Shown piece by piece: positions 51,773 through 59,740 of a stretch of 64,000 nucleotides of DNA; the first letter of the stretch is position 1; the number at the start of each line of letters is the position of its first letter. Origin of the DNA: Phyllobacterium sp. YR531 (GTDB lineage Bacteria > Pseudomonadota > Alphaproteobacteria > Rhizobiales > Rhizobiaceae); NCBI RefSeq assembly GCF_000282595.1, contig NZ_AKIZ01000018.1, positions 62,001 through 126,000 on the forward strand, given 5' to 3'. The position numbers and the translations under genes are program-made. A model generated the notes under the pieces. That model was not told the origin of the DNA and did no database searches. It saw nothing but the letters and a program-made list of their open reading frames with translations.

Positions 51773-52489
51773 TCAGAGCAACTCACGCTCCAACTCATCC
51801 TTCCGGCTGCGCCAGTCCGGCATTACCCGGCTCAACAAGTCTTGCCACCCGGCGCCGTGATCCGGATGCAAGGCATGTGTAAGCTCATGGGCAATGACGT
51901 AATCGATCAACGAAGGCGAGGCGCGGATGAGCTCAAGATTGAGGACGAGCGCGCCTTTGGCAGTGAAGCTACCCCATCTATGCGTCATCTGGCGGATGAC
52001 CAGCCGAGGCCGTTCGATGCCAAGTCTTTCGAACGGTGGCAGCATGGCGGCCAGCCGCTCGGGGAATACACGATGAGCGTGGAGGCCGTACCAGTGCCGA
52101 AGCACCGTGCGACGGAATACCAAACCTTTGTCCTGCGGTAGCCTGAGGATGATCCGGTCGCCGTCGATACGTACGTCAACCGTCGGGTCCGGCTGGCAAA
52201 GAAGCCGATACGGTCGTCCGAGTAGGAGGTGCGTCTCGCCGCTTTCGTACTGCCGCAGGGGCGTGCGGGGCCGCCACCGGTCGAACCGGGCTTGCTGACG
52301 AACGATCCAGGCGCCACGCCGCCGCACCCGGCTGACGATGTCGGCGTCCTGCGCGTGCGTCGGGGCCGAAACGACGACTTCACCATCGGGCGTCACCGCA
52401 ATACGCAAAGTACGCCGCTCGGACCGTTCCACCGAGAATGCGATCGAAGCTCCGCCCCAATCAAACGCAAGGTCAGTGGATCCGGCCAT
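51773..52489 (-). CDS. M48/YgjP-type metallopeptidase of the restriction operon
   Basis: A 238-residue protein with YgjP/DUF45 features: the zinc motif HELTH at residues 201-205 (VIAHELTHALHPDHGAGW), with WGSFTAKGALVLNLELIRAS before it. It overlaps the end of hsdR by 17 bp, so it is made as part of the same operon. Peptidases of this family are a frequent but unexplained companion of type I restriction systems. A role in control of HsdR, or protection against its runaway activity, has been suggested but is not proven for this gene. Confidence 0.85.
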   Translation of the reverse strand: MAGSTDLAFDWGGASIAFSVERSERRTLRIAVTPDGEVVVSAPTHAQDADIVSRVRRRGAWIVRQQARFDRWRPRTPLRQYESGETHLLLGRPYRLLCQPDPTVDVRIDGDRIILRLPQDKGLVFRRTVLRHWYGLHAHRVFPERLAAMLPPFERLGIERPRLVIRQMTHRWGSFTAKGALVLNLELIRASPSLIDYVIAHELTHALHPDHGAGWQDLLSRVMPDWRSRKDELERELL

Positions 52490-55400
52490 CGTCCGCCATC
52501 CGCACGCGCGCTGAGGCGATGACGTCGTCCATGATCGCGTCGAGCACCGCCGGATCGACTGCGAGTCTCCGTCGCCCGATCACCTCATCGAAGAAGAAGT
52601 CGTCGATATCGTTCCGAATTCGGTTCTCAGTGTCCCGATCGCTCTGCCAGCCAATCACGCGGTGCTGAGCAACGATCCGGGTGACCGCTTCCGCGATATC
52701 GACGGCGACGCCGTCGCGATCGAAGCCGGCCTTCGCGAGCTCGCGACGCGCGATACCCCAGAAGGCGGTTTCATGGCTCTTGCCGCGAATCGCTTCCGGT
52801 GTTGGATCGTCAGCGTCCTCGCGCCGTTCGGCGGAATCCCGGAGGCGGCGGACTTCGGCCAGGTAAGCCTTCTCTTCCAGACGGCCTCTCCGGAACGCGT
52901 CGATAGCATCCCGGATCAGCTTGGAAAACTTCTCGAAGAAGACCGGATCCTGCTCCCATTTCTCTTCGATTACCTGAAGGGCACGATGGGCAATCTCGTC
53001 GGCGATGGAAGCGTCGGAGCGAGTTTTACCCGCGCGTGCCGCCTCGATCGCGCCTTCGTCGAACACATTCAGCGGCTCGACAACTGTGATCACCTCGTGC
53101 GCAGTCACGTGCTGATCAAGCAGCGTCCGAACGCGGTGCTCATAGTCTGACCAATCTACCTTCTCCGCATAACGGGCCCGGACATGCTCCCTAAGCGCCA
53201 CGAACCGCTTTTCGTCAGTCCGCCATCGTTGGAGACGCTCGGGCGGAGTTTCCTCCTGGAAGGTGCGCGACGACAGAGCAACGGTGAGACAGCGCGAGAA
53301 CTGGCCAAGCCTGCGGTAGAACTCTTCCCGCAGCGCCTCGTCGATCAACGCCTTGGCGTAGGCCTCCTCGTCGAAGCGGTTCGCGACCCCGCTGAACAAA
53401 TCGAGGAGCGCTGCGTGCAGTGACGGCAGACGACGGGCCTCATCTGCCACATCGGTCAAAGCTTTCGCCAAATCCTCATCGTCGAAGGCCGCGAGTGCGT
53501 CGTTCGCGCTCAGGGCGTCGCCGAGATTTCTGAGAACCCCACAATAGTCGATGATGTAGCCGAAGGGTTTCGGCGGTGCGCCGTCTTCGTCGAAAATGCG
53601 GTTCACACGGGCGATCGCTTGCAGCAATCCATGCTCTTTCAGAGGCTTGGCGAGGTAAAGGACCGTGTTGCGCGGCGCGTCAAAACCGGTCAGCAGCTTG
53701 TCGACTACGATCAGGAGGTCAGGGTCGCCTGGTCCCTTAAACGCGTCGATGATTCCTTTGTTGTAGGTTTCCTCGCCTCTGTAACGCGCCATCATGCGAC
53801 GCCAGAACGCGACGACGACGTCGTCTACCCCCTCGTCGATGTCCGTGTCGCCTTCTCTCTGATCGGGAGCAGAGATGATGACTTCGGCGCTGATCTCACC
53901 GAACTCGTCGATCAGACGCTTCAAAATGATGGCGTCCCGTTTTGAGGGTGCCACGAGTTGCCCTTTCAGGCCCGAACCCTTGAAGTGTTCGGTGAAGTGC
54001 TGGCTGACATCGAACGCGATGCATTTTAGCCGCGCGGCGACGCCGGCTACTGCGCGCGGACGGCTCATCTTGCGCTTCAGGTCATTAGCCTGGGCAGAGG
54101 ACAGGCCACGGGTAACGCGGTCGAACCAGGTGTCGATCGCCTGTTCATCGACGTCCTCCTCGACGTGTCGGCCTTCATAGAGCAGAGGAACAACGGCGCC
54201 ATCGCCCACCGCGTCGCGCATCGAATAGACCGGGTCGAAGAGCGGTCCGAACTGGCGAAAGGTGTTCCGCTCCCGCTTGGCGATCGGCGTACCGGTGAAG
54301 CCGATGAAACAGGCTTGTGGAAAGACCTCACGCATGCGGGCGTGAAGGCTTTCAAGGTCGCCGTACTGGCTCCGATGGCTCTCGTCGACGAGCACGAAAA
54401 TATCGCTGCTTCGGTCGACAACACGCCGCTTGCCGAGCGCCGCACGGAATTTGTGAATGACTGTTGTGATCACTCGGGCGCGCTCCTCAATCAACTCGAT
54501 GAGGTGCTCGCCGGTTCGGGCGCGCTGAGGGGCAAGTCCGGTGGCTGCGAAAGTGCGGGCAATTTGGTCGTCGAGGTCAGTACGGTCCGTTACGAGCACG
54601 AGGCGCGCGCCCTTAACGGCGGCGGTCAGGGTGCGGGCGAGCATGACCATGGTCAGGGACTTGCCCGACCCTTGCGTGTGCCAGACGACGCCGCCGGCCC
54701 GGCGCCCGTTTTCGAGCTTCTGGACGCGGCCGAGCACGCTGTTGATCGCAAACACCTGCTGGTGGCGCGCGACCTTCTTCACTGGCCCATCGAACAGGGT
54801 GAAGCGCCGCGCCATGTCCAGCAGGCGTTCCGGCCGGAAGAGGGCGACGAGGGTCTCGTCCAGTCGCGTCGCTTCGCGGCCTTGTTCAGCTAGGGCTTCG
54901 AAGCGCCGACGGTGCGGAGCGAAGTCGTCGAATATCTGCTTTGCTTCGATGGAGTCGAGCGAACGAGCGACCACTTTCCTCGCGAAGTCGGGAGCGTCTT
55001 CCCGCTCTCTCCAGCTCGACCAGAACTTCAGGGGCGTGCCGACAGTCGCATAGCGCGGTTCGTGAGGATTGGCCGCCAGGACGAGTTGGACCGAGAAGAA
55101 AAGGTTTGGACACCCCACGTCGGCCTTTTGGTTGCGGATTGTCTGCGTGATACCTTGTTCGGTCTTCTCCCGTGACGATTTCACCTCGATCACGGCGAAC
55201 GGGATACCATTCACGAATAGTACCAAGTCGGGTCGTACGGATCCCCCGCCAGGCCACTCCACCGGGTACTCTGCCGCCATGTGGAAGGCGTTCGCGCGCC
55301 AGTCGTCCCAATCGATATAGCGGAAAGGCCATTCGCGAGCCGTGTCGTCGATTGTCTGAGGCAGAGCGATGCCGAGCTGGAGGAGGTCGGTCACGACCTC

Positions 55401-55688
55401 GTTCGTTCGAAGCACGCCGTCATACCTGACGCCTGACAGTCGCCGGATTGCTGTTTCGATGTTTGCTTCCGAGAACAGGTGGCGTCGTTCTCGCCACGTG
55501 ATGTTGTTCAGCCGGGCAAGCTGCGAACGCAAGATGTCGTTTAGGAGGACCTCACTTCTACGCCCGCTGCGCAGACGATCGGCCTGCGCCCGAGGCACAT
55601 AGTGCCAGCCGAGACTTGAAAGTGTCGCGAGTGCAGCGAGTTGGGCTCCGCCTGCTTCGGAAAGTGCGAATGCGGGAGAGTCGTTCAT
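52473..55688 (-). CDS. hsdR: Type I restriction endonuclease, R subunit
   Basis: A 1071-residue protein. The PD-(D/E)xK nuclease core is near the start (LVLFVNGIPFAVIEVKSS). The ATP-driven translocase follows, with Walker A QGSGKS and the DESHRSQYG DEAH box, and TDRTDLDDQIARTFAATGLA. Length is normal. It cuts unmethylated DNA after translocation when joined to HsdM and HsdS. The start overlaps the hsdS stop (ATGA). Confidence 0.96.
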   Translation of the reverse strand: MNDSPAFALSEAGGAQLAALATLSSLGWHYVPRAQADRLRSGRRSEVLLNDILRSQLARLNNITWRERRHLFSEANIETAIRRLSGVRYDGVLRTNEVVTDLLQLGIALPQTIDDTAREWPFRYIDWDDWRANAFHMAAEYPVEWPGGGSVRPDLVLFVNGIPFAVIEVKSSREKTEQGITQTIRNQKADVGCPNLFFSVQLVLAANPHEPRYATVGTPLKFWSSWREREDAPDFARKVVARSLDSIEAKQIFDDFAPHRRRFEALAEQGREATRLDETLVALFRPERLLDMARRFTLFDGPVKKVARHQQVFAINSVLGRVQKLENGRRAGGVVWHTQGSGKSLTMVMLARTLTAAVKGARLVLVTDRTDLDDQIARTFAATGLAPQRARTGEHLIELIEERARVITTVIHKFRAALGKRRVVDRSSDIFVLVDESHRSQYGDLESLHARMREVFPQACFIGFTGTPIAKRERNTFRQFGPLFDPVYSMRDAVGDGAVVPLLYEGRHVEEDVDEQAIDTWFDRVTRGLSSAQANDLKRKMSRPRAVAGVAARLKCIAFDVSQHFTEHFKGSGLKGQLVAPSKRDAIILKRLIDEFGEISAEVIISAPDQREGDTDIDEGVDDVVVAFWRRMMARYRGEETYNKGIIDAFKGPGDPDLLIVVDKLLTGFDAPRNTVLYLAKPLKEHGLLQAIARVNRIFDEDGAPPKPFGYIIDYCGVLRNLGDALSANDALAAFDDEDLAKALTDVADEARRLPSLHAALLDLFSGVANRFDEEAYAKALIDEALREEFYRRLGQFSRCLTVALSSRTFQEETPPERLQRWRTDEKRFVALREHVRARYAEKVDWSDYEHRVRTLLDQHVTAHEVITVVEPLNVFDEGAIEAARAGKTRSDASIADEIAHRALQVIEEKWEQDPVFFEKFSKLIRDAIDAFRRGRLEEKAYLAEVRRLRDSAERREDADDPTPEAIRGKSHETAFWGIARRELAKAGFDRDGVAVDIAEAVTRIVAQHRVIGWQSDRDTENRIRNDIDDFFFDEVIGRRRLAVDPAVLDAIMDDVIASARVRMADDGRIH

Positions 55689-57061
55689 CGCGCTATCTGG
55701 AAACGGATGGAGGGTTCTTCGGTCGCTAGCGCCGTGGGAAGGCGCGCTATTCTCCGCGAGGCTCCGTCTAGTAGCTGGAGAATAAGCTCTTTTCTCTGCA
55801 AAACCATCCGGGCGTGAACGCGCGACGAAAGCGTAAAATCGTGCTGCACGAGGTCCAGACTATTCACGATCTTATCCTGGAGTTCCGGGCTTGGGTAGGT
55901 AATCGGAAGACTCTCAAGGAAGTCAGTTGATAACCGCCCGGTGCCGTGTCCGGCACTATCGACGCGGCTCATCAGGGCTCTTCGGCGTGACTTTAGGGCG
56001 TATGCTAAAAAGCGCGCATTCATCTCGGCACCGGTGACGAGTGCTTTGATGTCCTGATTGAAGGCAAAATCGCGCGTTGTAACGCCGATGGGAATGTCTT
56101 TGAAGAGGCCCATGCCCCGAACGAGGATCAGAACTGTTCCGGACGCGGCAATACTGGCCTTGGTTGCGCCGAGCTCGCTCAACTTCTCAGTTGCATCTGT
56201 CAAGTAGAACGTCTTCAGGTCTTTGGCGGAAATCCAAGGCAGGGTCCCGCCCCATAAGCGACCATCAGTCTTTGCCGGCGTTCCACCAGAACGGATGCGT
56301 GCAAGGTCGGTCAGTTCCGACCTGTGCCACCCGCTGGGAGGTTCCCGCTCCGACTGCGCCTTACCGATAAGCTGCGCAAGGGCGGCTTCGAAACGGTCGC
56401 CCTTCGCTCGAGTCAAGTTTTCGTAAGTGTCTATCGCCCGATCCCACTTACTGAGGAGGGCGACGATGCGCCGTTGCTCGGCGATTGGTGGCAGATCGAT
56501 CTCCCATTTGAACCAATCGTCGATACGAAATAACAGCTTCTCGACGTGGACACCGATGCTTGACTGAAAGCACGCCTGCTGAAAATAGATCGTATGGGAA
56601 AGTAATCTAAGGTAGTCAGGATCTAGATATTCTGAGGTGTGGAGGACTGTATATTCATTTGAAACGATCGCTCCATCGAGTTCCTCCGGAACAAGACCAC
56701 AGGCTCCATGAGAGATCTGCCGCTTTGAGATCAAGAAATCTCCTTCAAGCACAAAAAACTGCGTTTTTGTCTTGATCTGATCGCCGCGCAGCGCTTCACG
56801 TCCAACGATGCCCCCGCGGCTGCGCTTGGCAGTTACGAGTTGATAGACCTTATTATCGACCACGTTGGCTGGTCGCTCCACGATCCTCAAGACATCGCCT
56901 AAGCGGAAGCGTCGCCAATTAGCGGGCGTTTTGCCCAGCTTGGGTATGCCCAATTGTACACTGGGCGGAAGCGCCGAAACGATGCGGCTCTCGTCTTGTT
57001 CGAAAATGGTGGTGAGCTCATCTGACTCGTCCGCCAACTCAAGATTGCGTAGGTCGGTCAT
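55685..57061 (-). CDS. hsdS: Type I restriction specificity subunit
   Basis: A 458-residue two-domain HsdS: each half holds a target-recognition domain followed by a conserved helical region (for example LPPIAEQRRIVALLSKWDRA in the first half and LESLPITYPSPELQDKIVNS in the second). It sets the DNA sequence recognised by the complex. Base composition looks lower in GC than hsdR, as is common for variable specificity genes. ATGA overlaps join it to hsdM and hsdR. Confidence 0.94.
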   Translation of the reverse strand: MTDLRNLELADESDELTTIFEQDESRIVSALPPSVQLGIPKLGKTPANWRRFRLGDVLRIVERPANVVDNKVYQLVTAKRSRGGIVGREALRGDQIKTKTQFFVLEGDFLISKRQISHGACGLVPEELDGAIVSNEYTVLHTSEYLDPDYLRLLSHTIYFQQACFQSSIGVHVEKLLFRIDDWFKWEIDLPPIAEQRRIVALLSKWDRAIDTYENLTRAKGDRFEAALAQLIGKAQSEREPPSGWHRSELTDLARIRSGGTPAKTDGRLWGGTLPWISAKDLKTFYLTDATEKLSELGATKASIAASGTVLILVRGMGLFKDIPIGVTTRDFAFNQDIKALVTGAEMNARFLAYALKSRRRALMSRVDSAGHGTGRLSTDFLESLPITYPSPELQDKIVNSLDLVQHDFTLSSRVHARMVLQRKELILQLLDGASRRIARLPTALATEEPSIRFQIAR

Positions 57062-58617
57062 GGGCGAATTCCAAGTGCGACAAGGTGATCGTTGATTTCA
57101 GCCCTGACGGTCGCGAGCTGTTCCTCAAGCCCTCTGATCTCGTCTTGCACGGCTTGGAGGTTGATCTCCGGCTCAGGCTCGAAGGTGTCGACGTAGCGAG
57201 GTATGTTGAGATTAAAGTCGTTTTTAATGATCTCGTCTATCGTAGCGACATACGAATATTTGGGGATGCTGCTCCGCCCCTGATAGGTATCCACTATCGC
57301 GGCAAGATGACCTTCAGAAAGCTCGTTTTGCTTTTTACCGGGATCGAAGCCGCGGCTCGCATCAACGAAGAGCACGTCTCTGACGTGTTCGCGAATGGCG
57401 CCGCTCTCACGCGAGCGATCGAAGATGAGAATGCACACCGGAATGCCGGTGGTGGGGAAGAGCTGCGCTGGCAATCCAATCACCGCGTCGAGCAAATTCT
57501 CTCTCACCAGGCTTTCGCGGATTCGCCCCTCCGCGCCTCCTCGAAATAGAACTCCATGAGGAGCCACGATGGCTACGCGGCCTTCCGCCGGGCGCGCGAC
57601 TGCCAGCATGTGCAGGATGAACGCGTAATCGGCCTTCGATTTAGGTGGCAATCCGCGAGCGAAGCGGCGATGGGGATCGTTGCTCGCGCCATCTCCAATC
57701 CATTTGTCGAGGCTAAATGGCGGATTGGCGACCACCGTGTCGAACCGCATGAGATGGTCGCCCTCAAGAAGGAGAGGGTTGTTGAGCGTGTCGCCCCACT
57801 CGATGCGCGCACTGTCTTGTCCGTGCAGGAACATGTTCATCCGCGCGAGCGCTCGCGTCTGGCCGTTAGATTCCTGGCCATACAAGCGGAAGTTCTTGCT
57901 GCCGACCTCTTCGCCGGCCCGCAGCAGTAGGGCACCCGAGCCACAAGCGGGGTCGCAGATACGAGCGCCTTCCTTGGGCGCAGCCAGCTTTGCCACCAAT
58001 TCCGACACGCGGCGAGGCGTGAAGAACTCACCCGCCTTCTTGCCAGCGTCCGAGGCGAAGCGTTCAATCAAATAGATATAGGCTTCACCGATGACGTCTT
58101 CTTTGATGTCGCGGAGATCGAGGGCAGCCTTGCCGAAGTCCTTCAACAGCGTTTCGAGCCGCCGATTGCGGTCTTTGGTCTGTCCGAGGTTAGCCTCCGA
58201 GTTGAAATCAATATTGCGGAAAACGCCCTTCAGTTTGGGATCGTTAGCTTGCTCAATGCCGTCCAGCGCGATGTTGATCAGCTCTCCGATGTTGTCATTC
58301 GCGCGTCGTTCAAAGAGGCTGTCAAAGGAACTGAGAAAGCGGTCGATGACCTCGCCCTTGCTGTTACGGACTTCAACTTCCTTCAGCTTGAACCGCTCAC
58401 GCTCAAGCTTGCGACGGATCCTCAGCTCGCGGACATCGGCTGGATCGTCCCGATACTCCTCAGCAAACTCATCATAGTGCTTTTTCCAGATGTCGCTGAT
58501 GTACTTTAGAAATAGAAGAGCAAGGATATAGTCTTTGTACTGAGTAGCATCGATCGTCCCGCGGAAGGTGTCGCAGGCAGACCAGACGGAGTTCTTAATA
58601 TCGTCAATGGTAGGCAT
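57058..58617 (-). CDS. hsdM: Type I restriction-modification, methyltransferase subunit
   Basis: A 519-residue N6-adenine methyltransferase. The N-terminal HsdM domain contains TIDDIKNSVWSACDTFRGTI. The catalytic part shows the SAM-binding DPACGSGALLLRAG and the NPPFS motif. The start at 58617 is chosen from the domain start; the longer frame begins inside the gene upstream. It is the second gene of the operon, after a small HsdS-like gene and before hsdS. Confidence 0.95.
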   Translation of the reverse strand: MPTIDDIKNSVWSACDTFRGTIDATQYKDYILALLFLKYISDIWKKHYDEFAEEYRDDPADVRELRIRRKLERERFKLKEVEVRNSKGEVIDRFLSSFDSLFERRANDNIGELINIALDGIEQANDPKLKGVFRNIDFNSEANLGQTKDRNRRLETLLKDFGKAALDLRDIKEDVIGEAYIYLIERFASDAGKKAGEFFTPRRVSELVAKLAAPKEGARICDPACGSGALLLRAGEEVGSKNFRLYGQESNGQTRALARMNMFLHGQDSARIEWGDTLNNPLLLEGDHLMRFDTVVANPPFSLDKWIGDGASNDPHRRFARGLPPKSKADYAFILHMLAVARPAEGRVAIVAPHGVLFRGGAEGRIRESLVRENLLDAVIGLPAQLFPTTGIPVCILIFDRSRESGAIREHVRDVLFVDASRGFDPGKKQNELSEGHLAAIVDTYQGRSSIPKYSYVATIDEIIKNDFNLNIPRYVDTFEPEPEINLQAVQDEIRGLEEQLATVRAEINDHLVALGIRP

Positions 58618-58621
58618 AGGT

Positions 58622-59179
58622 TTATCTTTCGGTTGAAACGCGTAGCGCTTCCAGGATCTGAAGATCGGCCGCCATCGCATGGCGCCCAGCTAGGTGGATC
58701 AGCAACTCGCGATGGGTTCGATGCGCGCGTGCGAGCTGACCGATCGCGCGCTGCCGTTCGAGCGGAAGGTCGGGCAGGTCGAGTTGGGCAATATCATCAC
58801 GGGCAATGCGGGGCAGAGAAGCGCCAGCGGTCGACGCGCGCAGTCTGACGCCCGTTTGAGGCAACAGGAGAAAGGCCAGTAGAAATGAGGGGTCAAGTCG
58901 GGTCGCTTCCGGTCGGACCAAGTATAGATCCAGGCTCGCGTAAGCGCCGAAAAGATCCTCATCAGCCTCGGCGGCAAGCGTTCGCTCGCCTCGTGCGGCG
59001 ACCAAGATGTCACCCGCTTGAATGGGTAGCGCACGGGCGACGAGCGGCCGCTCCCCGATTGTAAGATCTCTGCGAGCGCCCGCGAGATCGCGAATCTGCA
59101 CGAAACGGACGGGGTCGTCCCGCAACTTGTCCGGGGCAACACCAGTAGCGATCAACGCGAACTTTGAGAGAGCGACCAT
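58622..59179 (-). CDS. One-domain HsdS-like protein upstream of hsdM
   Basis: A 185-residue protein. The end region LPRIARDDIAQLDLPDLPLE, then RQRAIGQLARAHRTHREL, is the characteristic second half of an HsdS domain. It therefore looks like a half-sized specificity subunit with one recognition domain. It is the first gene of the hsd operon, 4 bp before hsdM. It might dimerise as an alternative specificity subunit, modulate the main HsdS, or supply a recombination partner. Half-subunits are known in some type I systems; the role here is inferred. Confidence 0.72.
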   Translation of the reverse strand: MVALSKFALIATGVAPDKLRDDPVRFVQIRDLAGARRDLTIGERPLVARALPIQAGDILVAARGERTLAAEADEDLFGAYASLDLYLVRPEATRLDPSFLLAFLLLPQTGVRLRASTAGASLPRIARDDIAQLDLPDLPLERQRAIGQLARAHRTHRELLIHLAGRHAMAADLQILEALRVSTER

Positions 59180-59286
59180 GGCGGCACCTTACGCCACTAC
59201 AGCAAAAAATCAAGCGAAATTCAGTAAGAGGGCTTCTCATACAGAAAAAGCCTATTGCAATCTGGTTGCAGCCGCTTCATGCTGTG

Positions 59287-59323
59287 CAAACGAAAACGGG
59301 CCCGGCGTTGACGCGCCGAGCCC
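59287..59323 (-). terminator. Hairpin with T-run between the hsd operon and the DUF1508 gene
   Basis: CGGGCcCGGCG / CGCCGaGCCCG, an 11-bp stem with one mismatch and a 6-nt loop (59296-59323). On the minus strand a TTTTCGTTT stretch follows. It could insulate the hsd promoter from transcription entering from the right. Confidence 0.55.
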
Positions 59324-59431
59324 GCTGGTCCCCAGCCGCGGCTTTGGGGCCGCAGACGCATGGGTGGTCGAACTCCTTATGTGCGTCGTGCTTCGTACTT
59401 GGTCAAGCCGCGTGAACCATGAGGACTACAA

Positions 59432-59596
59432 ATGTACTACGAAAAGTATCGCACCGACGGCTGGCGCTGGCGCCTGGTCGCTTCCAACTGCCGCATCATC
59501 TCGATGTCGAGCGAGGCATATGTCGCCGAAGGCGATTGTGATCGCTCGATCGAGATCAACAAGGGGTCGTCGGCGGCGCCAGTCCGCCGCGCGTAA
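59432..59596 (+). CDS. Tiny DUF1508 (YegP-like) protein
   Basis: A 54-residue protein starting MYYEKYRTDGWRWRLVASNC, a single YegP/DUF1508-like repeat (the WxLxAxN motif followed by ISMSSEAYV). The ATG has GAGG 8 nt upstream. Both sides are bordered by strong hairpins, so it is an isolated transcription unit. Function is unknown; DUF1508 domains normally occur in one or two copies and are linked to stress. It lies between the two defence systems. Confidence 0.75.
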   Translation: MYYEKYRTDGWRWRLVASNCRIISMSSEAYVAEGDCDRSIEINKGSSAAPVRRA

Positions 59597-59598
59597 CG

Positions 59599-59633
59599 GG
59601 AGCAGGGCGCGGGAAGTATCCGCGCCCTGTTCC
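59599..59633 (+). terminator. Hairpin after the DUF1508 gene
   Basis: CAGGGCGCGG / CCGCGCCCTG, perfect 10-bp stem with a 7-nt loop (59603-59629), extendable by a few pairs. It begins a few bases after the stop codon. The T-run is weak (TGTTCC). Confidence 0.55.
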
Positions 59634-59740
59634 ACGTCCGAAGCCGCGCGCGATGGAACAAACAAATGCATATTTCGAGAAACGGCATGTAGCGCAGCTC
59701 AATGCTGGAGGTGTCCTATAGAAGGGCGGGGGGAAGTCGA

